Below, piece after piece: positions 47,242-58,425 of a DNA stretch of 64,000 nt. The DNA is from Daldinia sp. FL1419 (lineage: Eukaryota; Ascomycota; Sordariomycetes; Xylariales; Hypoxylaceae). The DNA lies in assembly GCA_025201765.1 (NCBI GenBank), contig MU623483.1, forward strand, positions 1-64,000, given 5' to 3'. The translations under genes and the position numbers were made by a program. Each line of letters starts with the position of its first letter. Position 1 is the first letter of the stretch. The notes beneath the pieces were generated by a model. It was not told where the DNA came from. It made no database searches and saw only the letters and a list, made by a program, of their open reading frames with translations.

Positions 47242-47880
47242 TGGGACGCTGATTGCGGGAAGTGCATAGCGGCTTAAGATGCTCCAAGATGCTCAAGCCT
47301 GAATTGCTAAATTGAATTGCTAAACTTCAGACAACTTTCCATCAATGTGGATGGAAAAGGTCAGGTTTTTGATCCAACCAACGGGCGTTGTTGTAAGTGA
47401 CGATTTTACGTTGTATTTCGTACACCCCGCCTAATTGTTAATAGAGATGCTACCTACGAAGTACATACTACAGTAGGTTAAGGTGATTGATAGTGCTTAG
47501 CGACAGTTCTGATACGCCCTATGCCGCTAAGCCATGGGCTCTAAAGCCTCTGAAACCAAGACATATATTTAGAGTTTATGGCCTATTTAGCGGTCGACAA
47601 AGTTATACTGTAAGTTGGGCGCAATGTCTTTTAATCGATAAGCTTACTGTAAATCTGCGCTTTAGGTGCATGTCGTATATCGTCATTGTCGTTGTCTGTG
47701 TACCTCGATGCTTTTATGAGTCACTCAAGTGTGATTTTTTCATACATGTAAACATTTAAACATCGTCCAAGGTGAATCTTTTGTCAACTTTAAAAGGTTC
47801 TTGATATTGTCTACCTACCTCATTTCATAAAATCTAGGAACTAAAGAAGGAACAAATTCGACTAAATAGTTGAAATTTAA
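47242..47880. other. Divergent cog4-sua5 upstream region
   Basis: Shared promoter space for both genes. An open frame of 90 codons at 47487 has no domain. No other gene seen. Confidence 0.5.
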
Positions 47881-47958
47881 TATCTGAGCAAATTGGCGTC
47901 CAGGATTTTCGGTTGCAGATTTAAAACTGTTCGAGCTATTTTCAACTCCTACAGCACA

Positions 47959-49311
47959 ATGTCTCAAGATCTCCCTAGGATGGGCACACAAGTCCTTAGG
48001 GTATCGGAGAAGGAACTAGGAAAATTTAAAGATGGAAATGACCAAGAAAAGCTGGGATTATGGGAGGTTTCTCAAAGCGAGTCACCTAGTATTAAAATCC
48101 TGCGTGAGGCCGCACATTATCTGAAAACCAAGGATACGCCTGTCGCATTTCCAACTGAGACTGTTTATGGGCTCGGAGCAGATGCGACAAGAAGCGAAGC
48201 AGTAAAAGGGATTTATACTGCAAAAAAGAGACCATCGGACAATCCTCTTATTATTCATATCTCGGATTTAGAAATGCTTCGAAGCATCCTAACCCCTAAG
48301 AACACGTCCAATGGCACAACTGATACGGACCGTGATCGAATACCGGAAATATACAAGCCCCTTATAGAAAGATTCTGGCCGGGACCCTTGACAATGTTAC
48401 TACCTAACCCAACCTCGTCTAAGCTAGCTCCTGAAGTGACGGCTGGGCTCAAGACTTTTGGTGTTCGAATGCCAAATTCGCCTCTTGCCCTCTCACTTAT
48501 TAAACTGACGGGTGCGCCTCTGGCAGCTCCATCAGCAAACGCTTCTACGAAGCCATCACCCACTACTGCTGAGCACGTGCTAGAAGATCTAGATGGTCGC
48601 ATCGAGTTTATACTTGACGGCGGTCCGTGCTTTGTCGGGGTTGAGAGTACGGTGGTAGACGGTCTATGCGACCCTCCCTTAATTCTGAGACCAGGGGGAG
48701 TAAGTATGGACGAATTGCGAAATTGTCCCGGATGGGAGAAAGTTGAAAAGGGGTATAAGGATCAGAGCGAGTTGGGCAAATCTGCACCGCGAGCACCAGG
48801 GATGAAATACAAACACTATAGCCCAAAAGCAACCGTGATTCTCTATGAAGCATCTTTCGCCGCGGGTCAAAATGGCATACAAGCCCAGGACATCGAAACT
48901 TTTGTCCAAGGTCGACAATCCCAGCAAATATCAAGAAATGCAAGTGATGCATTGCAAGTCGGTGTTATACGGACTCGACACTGGAAACCCCCAGCAGGGT
49001 TACGCTGTGGTAACTTTAGTAACGAGACGGTGAAAACACAAAACGGCCAGGAAAACCACGTGGCAATCGAACTAGACGTTCGAGAGGCGGAGCTCTATGA
49101 TAGCACGACTGAAGCTCCGATCGGGAAACTCATGGATGTTAGCATAGGGAGGGATACCAGGAGCATAGCGCATGGACTTTTCTCGGCGTTACGAGAATTG
49201 GATAGGCGAGGCGCGGATCTCATATTTGTTGAGGGTACAGTAGACGATGAGGACATTGGCGCGGCGGTCATGAACAGACTGCGCAAGGCAGCTTCTCATA
49301 TTAGGTCGTAG
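47959..49311 (+). CDS. SUA5, threonylcarbamoyl-AMP synthase
   Basis: Makes threonylcarbamoyl-AMP from threonine, bicarbonate and ATP, the first step of the t6A modification of ANN-decoding tRNAs. A single exon from the ATG at 47959 gives 450 residues. The YrdC domain shows PTETVYGLGADA, the KKRPSDNPL nucleotide-binding motif, FWPGPLT, GVRMPNSPLAL and APSANAS. The HYSPKA linker leads into the C-terminal Sua5 domain, which ends with ALRELDRRGADLIFVE and MNRLRKAA. The frame remains open upstream to 47881 without an ATG and encodes a mitochondrial-targeting-like leader, which could be used from a non-AUG codon (TTG at 47893 or CTG at 47884). This is discussed in the findings. Confidence 0.93.
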   Translation: MSQDLPRMGTQVLRVSEKELGKFKDGNDQEKLGLWEVSQSESPSIKILREAAHYLKTKDTPVAFPTETVYGLGADATRSEAVKGIYTAKKRPSDNPLIIHISDLEMLRSILTPKNTSNGTTDTDRDRIPEIYKPLIERFWPGPLTMLLPNPTSSKLAPEVTAGLKTFGVRMPNSPLALSLIKLTGAPLAAPSANASTKPSPTTAEHVLEDLDGRIEFILDGGPCFVGVESTVVDGLCDPPLILRPGGVSMDELRNCPGWEKVEKGYKDQSELGKSAPRAPGMKYKHYSPKATVILYEASFAAGQNGIQAQDIETFVQGRQSQQISRNASDALQVGVIRTRHWKPPAGLRCGNFSNETVKTQNGQENHVAIELDVREAELYDSTTEAPIGKLMDVSIGRDTRSIAHGLFSALRELDRRGADLIFVEGTVDDEDIGAAVMNRLRKAASHIRS

Positions 49312-49447
49312 ATCATAGCCGGCGTGACACACCGCTCAGACTAATAACACTCCGTTAAGAACAAATAACGACTTTTTACCAACGCCACGCCGGAGTCTAC
49401 ATTGAAGGCCACTTCGTAAGTCTCCATGTTTTCGAACAACCAATCCA

Positions 49448-50161
49448 TTACAAGCCTTGCCTCAACCAATCCGTCAATTTGGCCTTTCCTAATTGCGCCA
49501 AATTGTTGACACCTTGTTCACTGAGGTCGATACGGCTGAGATTAACATCCTGCGTCGGTGCCTTGCTAACTCTCTGTACAATGATAGTCGGGTCGGTCTC
49601 TAGGATGATACCATCATCCACGATCTCGTCTATCGCCAGCGAGACTAGATCGTAATTCTCAATTATCGTTCGCTTATCGACCGATTGCCTACCCCTGAGT
49701 TAGCTTGGTATAGGATAACATCTTAGCAGGCGAACGTACTTAAATAGGAGGTGTAGCGAATCCCTTAGAGCCAAGATGACGTTGTATAGGAGGACCTCGT
49801 TCTCATCCACGCCACCCACTACATACATCATTACATCGGACTCCATTTTATATAGCACGATCCGGTTGTCGTAGAGGATGATATCACCGGTTTGCTTTGC
49901 GGTCTTGTCTAATAAACCTTTCTCGAAGGACTTTTGCGACTTGACATCCGCGAATGGTCCGCTAGGTTGGTGATGGGCGTTGGATGCTAATTTGGACTTC
50001 TTATTAGAAACCACAACTTCCTAAAACCAGGACGTACCTGACTTACAAGCTGTGGGAGCATGGTGGGGTGCATTGTAGTATTTGGCGAATATCCTCGAGC
50101 CGTCGTCAATGTTAAGGATGATGATGGCATTCACCGAGGACAAGGACATCCCAGGCGCCAT
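49448..50161 (-). CDS. RET3, coatomer zeta subunit
   Basis: Small subunit of the COPI F-subcomplex for Golgi-to-ER retrograde transport. Three exons on the minus strand: 50161-50047, 49986-49740 and 49688-49448. Introns of 60 and 51 bp (GTAAGT...CTAAT...ATTAG; GTACGT...GGGTAG) join in phase to 200 residues. The longin/sigma-adaptin-like fold is recognisable: LSSVNAIIILNIDDGSRIF at the start, KSFEKGLLDKTAKQTGDI, VLYKMESDVMMYVVGG, NEVLLYNVILALRDSL and ETDPTIIVQRVS. It ends LTDWLRQGL, as in other fungal zeta-COPs. The gene diverges from mcm4 and its 3' end faces that of sua5. The middle exon alone looks like a shorter frame, so splicing matters. Confidence 0.93.
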
Positions 50162-50821
50162 CTTGAGAGTTGGATATTAGTATAGAAATATGAAGGCTGT
50201 TGTAACGTGAATAACTATTGAAATGACCCTTAAGAATCGCCAATTGTCTTATGATGCTAATGCTAATATCCGCTAAAGTACAGCGCATGTGGCATTTGGC
50301 TGACTTTCGGGACTTCAACTTGAGAAGAGAGATGGAGAAACTGTTTTAGCGGAGCCGCGACGGGGCAGTCAGGACCTAGGTACCTAGGTACTGACCTATG
50401 TATATCCGTACCTAGTACCTACCCGCCTCGAACTACCTAGGTACTCAAGTACCAAAGCCAAGGTCCATCCCTTTCTAGGTGGGGCTGTACACACTAAGAA
50501 ATGCATAACGCGGAATACTTATGTTGTGCAACAGTAAATAAAGTTTTCGATTGTCTGCACAATTTTCCACTTTACGCGAAAAGTCGCGTTCCACCCCTTT
50601 TGGACGCGATTCCCCTGGTTGTCCCGTTTTACAATTTCTCCTAGGGCGATTATCACATCCACTTTGTTATCGCCCACTTCGATTTATCCCACTTTACACA
50701 GTACTTTTACATACGGATAATAGAAGATACAGGTTTAATCTTCTCAAAACAGCTACTTTCCTGTCAAGCTGTTCATTCTATACCGGAATACGGCCTTATT
50801 AGAATCTTCAGATAGCTCAAA
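50162..50821. promoter_or_regulatory. Divergent ret3-mcm4 promoter with MBF/E2F-like sites
   Basis: Within 250 bp upstream of mcm4 lie ACGCGAAAA (50574-50582), immediately followed by the inverted-type GTCGCGTT (50583-50590), and GGACGCGA (50602-50609). ACGCG with a flanking A-rich side is the core of the yeast MCB/SCB and of E2F-like sites that drive G1/S transcription of replication genes. The clustering next to MCM4 supports function; this is inferred, not shown. ACCTAGGTA repeats occupy about 50375-50450, nearer ret3. Confidence 0.6.
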
Positions 50822-53800
50822 ATGTCTTCGCCGTCTAACCGCCGTCAGCGGAATTCACAGGCCAGCACCCCAAGTCGAAATACACGAAGTTCTCAAGCCG
50901 CTCGTAGCAGCCCTGCCAACGGTGACCCATCCCAAAATGGAAACAATCTTGACGTCTCTCGTCCGTCCCAGCTAGTGTCGAGTCCTCTGTTCTACCAATC
51001 GTCCCCCGCGAATGGAAACGACAGAAGTTCTCCCGCCCTAAGACACAATACCGATAGTCAGAGCACTATCCCGAATGCCGATGCTGCGCCTAGCTCACCA
51101 TTACGCCGTATGGGAGAAAGTGATGGCGATCGCACACCGAGGGCTAGATCGCTTATGGGTGGTATGTGCACTTTGTAGCTATAACGTATTACAGAAATCC
51201 TGACTCGGTACTTTAGAATCATCACCTATTCGATATGAACCGAGCTCGAGTCCCGGTCGTGGCTCGCATCCACAATCCGATCTTCGAAGCGAGAGCAGCA
51301 ATTTATTCGTCGGTTCTACCGATACCCCACGTGCTAACAGAGTGAACCGAAGAGGTGATATCAACTCGGAAATTTTCAGCAGCAGCGCTCGAGGTAATAG
51401 CCGTGTTATCCTAGACGATGCTGGCCGCGTGGTTCGAGAAATTCATTCTGATGCGGCGACGTTTTCCAACCTGAATCCCAACACCTCCGACGCTGATGCG
51501 CTCGGCGGTCAAGACAATGCAACTATCTGGGGTACTACGGTGTCTATCGACGACACTTATGCCGCATTCAAGGACTTCTTGCGCAACTTCACCAAGAAGT
51601 ATCGCATGTGGGGTCAAGGAATGACGACCGAACAGACAGATGCTGATCCTGAAGCAACCTCCAAACCGTATTGGGAGGAGCTTCAGAACATGCTACTCCT
51701 TGGTCAAAGGATCCTGTACGTTGATATCCATGATTTTAAACTATACCCACCTACTAGGAAGATGTGGCACCAAATCCAGCATTACCCCCAGGAAATTGTA
51801 CCTCTTATGGACCAGTCGGTTCACGACCTTATGATCGAGCTTGCGCAAACAGAGACAGCACGCCAGAGGAGTCAGAGTAATGGGGCATCGGCAACCCAAC
51901 GTAGCGGCGCCCCTAGTTCTGACATGCAAGTTCCCAGCTCAGAGCGAAGCGAGGAACCTCAGCAGTCGCAGCGACCTCCCCAAGGTCCCACATTGGAAGA
52001 GAAAGTTATGGACCAGACTTATATGACTCGACCTTATGGATTGGACGAAATCATCAATCTGCGTGATCTCAACCCGTCTGACATGGACAAGCTCATCTGT
52101 ATCAAAGGTCTTGTGATCCGGACAACACCCGTCATCCCGGATATGAAACAAGCCTTTTTCAGATGTAGCGTCTGTAGCCATTCACTTCTAGTGGGCTTGG
52201 ATCGAGGCAAAATTCGAGAACCTACCGAATGCCCGCGATACCTGTGCAACTCGAAGAATTCTATGCAAATTATCCACAATAGGTGCGAGTTTGAGGACAA
52301 ACAAGTTATCAAACTACAAGAAACGCCAGACGCTGTACCTGCTGGACAGACGCCGCACTCCGTGTCAGTTTGCGTTTACAACGAGTTGGTAGATTTCTGT
52401 AAGGCCGGTGACCGCATCAAGATTACAGGTATCTACCGTGTTAGCCCAGTGAGGGTTAACCCACGCCAACGCTCAGTCAAGAGCGTATTCAAAACCTTTG
52501 TTGATGTTGTCCACATCGCGAAGGTTGACAATAAGAAGATGGATATAGATATATCTATACTTGACGACGAAGTCAACGACACAGAAAACAACATTGAAGA
52601 GACCCGGAATATCTCCCCCGCGGAAGAGGAGAAGATCAAGGCTACGGCTGCCCGTCCAGATATCTATGAACTTCTATCCCGGTCACTGGCTCCATCTGTG
52701 TACGAAATGGACGACGTAAAGAAGGGTATTCTCCTTCAGATGTTTGGAGGGACAAACAAGACCTTCGAAAAGGGTGGCAGTCCGAAATATCGAGGTGATA
52801 TTAACGTTTTACTGTGCGGTGATCCGTCAACATCAAAGTCTCAGCTGCTCAAATATGTCCACAAGATCGCCCCTCGTGGTGTTTACACTAGCGGCAAGGG
52901 ATCTTCTGCGGTCGGTCTTACAGCATACGTCAGTCGTGACCCCGAAACTAGGCAACTTGTGCTTGAATCCGGCGCTCTAGTCTTGTCTGATGGTGGCGTC
53001 TGTTGCATTGACGAGTTTGACAAGATGTCCGACGGTACACGTTCTGTTCTTCATGAGGTCATGGAGCAGCAGACGATTTCGGTAGCCAAAGCTGGTATTA
53101 TCACTACGTTGAATGCCCGAACGAGTATTTTGGCATCAGCCAATCCTATCGGGTCTCGATACAACCCTGACCTCCCCGTTCCGCAAAACATTGACTTACC
53201 GCCTACATTATTATCGCGATTTGACCTTGTTTACTTAATCCTCGATCGCGTCAACGAGTCGGCCGACCGTAGATTAGCGCGCCATTTACTTTCCATGTAT
53301 CTGGAAGACACTCCACAGTCTGCTCCTTCTAGCAATGAGATATTGGTGCGTTCAAGTTATAATATAATTCCCACTGTGAAGTGTAATACTGACAAATATT
53401 TTAGCCGGTGGAGTTTTTAACGTCCTACGTCTCGTACGCCCGTACTCACATCCACCCGGCGTTATCCCAGGATGCCTCGCAGGCACTTGTGGATGCGTAC
53501 GTGAAGATGCGTAAATTAGGACAAGACGTTCGCGCAGCAGAAAAGCGGATCACTGCCACAACACGTCAGCTAGAGTCGATGATTCGCCTTGCCGAAGCAC
53601 ACGCCAAAATGCGACTCTCTCCGACGGTAACTAAGAGTGATGTTCTTGAAGCCGAGCGACTCATCCAGTCGGCGTTGAAGACTGCTGCAACGGATGCTCA
53701 GGGTCGCATTGATATGAGTCTCCTCACGGAGGGTACCAGTGCCGCAGAGCGAAAGCGCAAGACGGAGCTGAAGGAAGCTATTCTACGTCTCATAGATGAG

Positions 53801-53986
53801 TTGACCAGTGGCGGGCAAAATGTACGATGGAGCGAAGTTAGCAGACGGTTGAATGAAGGAGCGAGTGTCCCCGTTGAGCCTGCCGATTTTGCCGAAACGA
53901 TGAGAGCACTCGAAATGGAGGGTTCGGTTATGATTAGCGGCGAGGGCGCGAGGAGAAGCGTGAGACGAGTCACGGGTGTCGCGTGA
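50822..53986 (+). CDS. MCM4 (Cdc54), replicative helicase subunit
   Basis: Subunit of the MCM2-7 hexamer that licenses origins and unwinds DNA at forks. Exons 50822-51161, 51217-53345 and 53405-53986 join in phase (55- and 59-bp introns) to 1016 residues. The N-terminal 170 residues are S/T-rich with many SP and TP pairs, as expected of a CDK/DDK-phosphorylated Mcm4 tail. The zinc finger (CSVCSHSL...CPRYLC) follows. The AAA+ core has Walker A GDPSTSKSQ, Walker B CIDEFDKM and arginine-finger LSRFDLVY. The C-terminal winged-helix region is in the last exon. Upstream MBF-like sites fit cell-cycle control. Confidence 0.96.
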
Positions 53987-54545
53987 ACACGGTAGGAAAA
54001 TACGGTCAGTGGATAAATAGTTGTGTCCTGCCGTTTAAGCAGTGGGGATAATTCGGCTGGGTAATACAATGCCCGGTAGGTGTGGTGTCTTTGGAGATGA
54101 TTTAAAGTGTTTTTGAGAAAGAATCAGGTTATGAGATACGGGCTAGCAAACGAGTTAACGATTGCGTAAATTAATAAAGTAAAATGGCCCATGAAGTTGA
54201 TTTTCTTGATTTCCTTGATTAATCAGGTAACTAACCCCTAGGTACTACTCCTACATGTTACCATACGTTTGTTACCATGCTGTAGCCACGTTAAATTCCT
54301 GAGGAGGTTAGAGGTAACTAAGGTTAGTAGGTTAGGTTAGGTAATTATCTGCGATGCAATGGTATACTCAACTAACCAGCTAACTTAACCTAACCTAGGT
54401 CATTGGAAGTCTACCTCTGCCTTAGTAAAGTGTCGGTATTTTAAACTGGACCTGGTCGAGTTCTATTATAAGTAAGGATTTGCTTTACAAAGAAGTTGAC
54501 TAGTCTTACGAGCTAGTTAGCTTTTATTATAGCTAAACCCATTTT

Positions 54546-54586
54546 AAACCCGTCAAAACCCATCTAAACCCATCTAAACCCATCCA
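54546..54586. repeat. 10-bp AAACCCATCT repeat, about four units
   Basis: Units AAACCCGTCA, AAACCCATCT, AAACCCATCT and AAACCCATCC in direct tandem. Confidence 0.85.
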
Positions 54587-54960
54587 AAGTGTCACGGCAG
54601 GGATTCTCCCTTAAGCTAAGCAAACGATCTACTTTTATACATCTATATATGGAAGAGGAGAAGAAAAAAATACCCATCTCCAATACTCAAGTTACAACAA
54701 GTTACAACATGCAGAATATGCAGCTCAAGTCCAATTTTTATCAAATTACACAGAGTATCATTGGTGCACCGTGACGTCAATCCTTCTCCTCACGTTTCAA
54801 AGAAATGGACCGCAACAGGCCGATATCGAACACATATGGGATGGGACACGCAGACACGTTAGTTAGTGTCCTAACGATTTTCCTCGCAGTTTGCGCAAGG
54901 TTAGAGAATTCTCAACTGATATTCCCCGAGTATTCCCTCGTTTGATTCCCTTACCTGGAT

Positions 54961-55035
54961 ACCCAGCTACCCAGCTACCCAGCTACTCGGCTACTCAGCT
55001 ACTCGGCTACTCAGCTACTCAGCTACTCAGCTACC
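54961..55035. repeat. 9-bp CAGCTACTC minisatellite upstream of GH2 gene
   Basis: About eight units alternating CAGCTACCC, CAGCTACTC and CGGCTACTC, ending 25 bp before the GH2 start codon, hence probably in its 5' leader. Confidence 0.9.
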
Positions 55036-55060
55036 TTACAAAGTAATTCCCATCTAGACA

Positions 55061-57577
55061 ATGGCTTATAACTCTTATAACTCGAAAGATTTTTATCCCC
55101 GACCCGATTTCGTTCACGGTAACCACAGATGGACACCCCTTAATGAGGGCTGGTCGATACTCTTTGACGATGAAGATGTTGGTCTAAGGGAGGCATGGCA
55201 AATCAACGGCATTCCAGACAAAGTGTCTGCTACTCCTACTAATTTGACTAGCGAAGCTGAAGCTCAAAGGCTTGCCGCATTCCCTGAACTCAAGGAGAAG
55301 GGATTTCAGGCTCCGAAGAGTGAAACTCGTGAATATACTAAGAAGCCCATTAATGTGCCTTTCGCCTTCCAGACTCCCGCGTCCGGGGTTCATGATAATG
55401 ATGCCCATGAAATCCTATGGTACGAAAATAAAGTCGCTGACCCACGCGAAAAGACCGAAATCGAAGCTGGGGATAAGGTCCTAGCTCGATTTGGCGCCGT
55501 CGACTATGATGTAACGATCTGGGCTTCGGGGTATCCCGTGGGTCAGCATCGAGGTGGTCACGTACCTTTTGACGTTGATCTCACCGATGCTCTGGCAACC
55601 GCCTGGAAAACCACTGGCAAGGGAGAATTAAGCCTCGTCTTGCGTATTCGCGATTCCCCGCATGATCTTGCCCAGCCTCGCGGTACGTATAATAGCCCAT
55701 CAGCCTTGCATAAGGAATACCCAATTTAGAATACCTATTTAAATATTTTTAATTCAAAGGCGACTAATATCACATAGGTAAGCAATATTGGGCACCAAAA
55801 CCAGAGTCTATTTTCTACAAGCCTACTAGTGGAATCTGGCAACCAGTTTGGTTGGAAGTTGTTCCGCCGACGCGCATTGGTGATAGCAGCGCGGGCACGG
55901 TATTAAAATCAAACAACATTTCCGAAGGCTTGCTAGAGGCTCGAGTAGCCGTCCAAGGCCGAAGGGCTGGCCATGCATATAGCGTTGAAATTGAGGGTTA
56001 CCTTTACAGCGTCAGCGTAGCCAAGATAAAGGAAGATCTACCTGCAGATAAAGACTATGTCTTTATCAACCTAGGCCTATCTCTAAGCGACGATCAGAAA
56101 TCAAACGCACCGATGACTCTTGCTCAGGATGCTCCCTACTACGATAGCCACTCCTGGCGTGGTACCTTGGCTCTTTGGTCACCAGATCACCCGACTCTAT
56201 ACGATCTAAAAATTCGATTATTCGATTCTGAGGACAAACTCATCGATGAAGTCACGACATATACTGGATTCCGGAATATCGACTGGAACAGGGGCGACAG
56301 GACTCTCAGGCTGAACGGCAAACCGCTCTTCCAAGCACTAACTCTCGACCAAGGCTACTGGCCTGAAACGGGCCTCACACCGCCTTCACCTGAGAGCCTA
56401 AAGCTTGACATCGAGCTAACGAAAAAAATGGGCTTTAATGGGTGCCGCAAGCATCAGAAGGTAGAGGACCCAGTGTTCTTATATTGGGCTGATAGGCTAG
56501 GGTTCCTCGTCTGGGGCGAGATAGCAAACGCTTATGAATTTAACGAAGACTACGCCGAGAGATTCAGCCAGGAATGGGTAGAGGCTGTGAAAAGGGATAT
56601 CAATCACCCCTCGATTATAACTTGGACTCCTGTTAATGGTACGTATGAAATAAGTCGTATTGCTATCCTACGATTCCGTAAAGAGTTTCATCATAGAAAT
56701 ATAAGCTAACAACTTCACAGTATGTTGTCATTCTCTATTCCTGTACACTTGCCATATTTCTCTTCCTCGAGAAATTAAGGTGGAAGCGTATTAGAAACAA
56801 TTTAAACAAGATGTTAACTCGTAACAGGAAAGCTGGGCCTATCCTAACTTGAAAGACAACATCGATCAGAGGAACCATATCCGATCGCTCTACTACATCA
56901 CAAAGTAAGGACCTAATCGAATTAAATAACTTAAGCTCTGATGTTGAACAATTCCAGGACCCTCGACCCCACGCGCCCCATCAACGACAACTGTGGTTGG
57001 GAACATGTCATTACGGATCTTAGCACGTTCCACGACTACTCAGATGCGCCGGCCCTATCCAAGACGTGCGCCACTCTAGAAGGTATCCTAGGCAAGAAGC
57101 TCGCCGATCGCGATTTCTTTGTCGGGCCCGTGACGCTTAAAGACGGGAGAACCGACCCCGGGACCAAGCATAGGGAGGGCGCACCTGTTATCTGCAGTGA
57201 ATTTGGTGGTGTCAACATTGCACCCGCGAAGGGAACGGAAGGTGGTGAGAGGGATTGGGGTTACACGACCGCAAGCGATCCGAAGGACCTACTAAAACGT
57301 CTTGAGGCTTTGATGCAGGCGGTTGTTCAAGGAGGCCACATTTGTGGGTTCGTGTATACTCAGCTGTAAGTTGTTCCCGAAACCTTACGCCAAAATAAGG
57401 GCTCGATGCTGTATAGTAATTTTGGCTAATATTTCTTTGTCTAGGTCCGATGTCGAGCAGGAAGTCAACGGCTTGTACTCGTTCGACAGGAGGGAAAAGA
57501 TCCCGGCAGATGAAGTTAGCAAGCTGATTGAAGCAGCAAGAAAGACATACTTCGATAGCCTACCTAAGGGCACTTAG
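55061..57577 (+). CDS. GH2-family glycoside hydrolase, one-base phase break
   Basis: Beta-galactosidase/beta-glucuronidase-type enzyme of the (beta/alpha)8 GH2 family; no signal peptide, so probably intracellular. Exons: 55061-55682, 55778-56638, 56828-56904, 56958-57365 and 57445-57577. GH2 landmarks include the sugar-binding domain (DVTIWASGYPVGQHRGGHVP), GKQYW and PTSGIWQPVWLE, KMGFNGCRKHQK, LVWGEIANAYEF, HPSIITWTPVN followed by ESWAYPNL with the likely acid/base glutamate, and ICSEFGGVN with the likely nucleophile. All junctions join in phase except 56638/56828, where donor AATG|GTACGT leaves one base too many. The exons total 2101 nt, one over a multiple of three. That intron is also the longest here (189 bp). 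Either an indel damages the gene or splicing is non-standard. Family length would be about 699 residues. Confidence 0.8.
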
Positions 57578-58425
57578 GCTGCACGTTCTTCATGTCTAGA
57601 TGGTTGAAACACGATGCATTGGTTTTCTTATGATAATATCTAACACTATCTACTTAGATTTCTTATAGGAGCTTATAGGCTATACTGATGGAATACCGAA
57701 TAGTTGGCTACCTAGTTAATTGAAATAGACGAGTTCCTGGCGTGATGCCACATATAAACTTATTTTGGTACTGACGCATGATTGTGATGGTGTTTTTTGT
57801 TATCCTTACATAGTAACCAGTTATATCCATTGAATCACTCTTTTACCTTAACTATGCCAAAAGACTTTTGGTCTGGGAAATGAAAATGAAAATGAAAATG
57901 AAAATGAAAATAGGTATATAAGTTATTGCTGAGTTTGATACAGCCTTAAAAAGAATGATTATACTAGGCAATGGAAACATTAAAATAAGGTAATTAACGC
58001 TGATATTTATGTAGAGAATGATAAATCCGATCGTAAAGGTAGAAATATCGAGCTGTTACGGCACTAGCAGCACGGTATCCGTTAAGAACGTCAAAAGCCG
58101 GAACTGTTGAAACGGTATTGTATGCACGTAATGTCGTCTAACGTCATGTAACTACCTTACATCTTTCGTAGGTACTACTACCTTAAGGTTAGTAGGCAAG
58201 AGGTACTAACTTGGATACGTGATAGGTACATCTAGGTACCTACCTGTGGGATGAGTGGGGCGGAAAAATGATAGGGCGACCCAATGACGAGGAGATTAAT
58301 TGTAAGTGAATTAGTTAAGTGAACTGACCTCAACTTCCGATAAATTGATAATTGTCGCTAAGTAAAGCTCCATATCCCAAAACCTCGCCCCTCCCATATA
58401 CCTAATTGGCCATCGCACAACGCAG
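57578..58425. other. Intergenic, no gene seen
   Basis: Includes a (GAAAAT)n tract at about 57877-57911 and ACCTAGGTA-type repeats near 58165-58245. It is the upstream region of the complex I gene. Confidence 0.55.
57877..57911. repeat. (GAAAAT)n microsatellite
   Basis: About five and a half units of GAAAAT/ATGAAA in perfect tandem. Confidence 0.9.

Larger units (their letters stand above)
53987..55060. other. Intergenic mcm4-GH2 with simple repeats, no gene seen
   Basis: Holds a GGTTAG/GGTTAGGTTAGG patch near 54310-54340 with its complement CTTAACCTAACCTAGG near 54385-54400, AAACCCATCT repeats at 54546-54586, and a 9-bp minisatellite at 54961-55035. A 61-codon open frame at 54589 looks non-coding. 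Confidence 0.55.

Noticed and set aside
48255..48952. Two roughly 115-codon minus-strand frames inside SUA5
   Set aside because: Shadows of the SUA5 coding frame.
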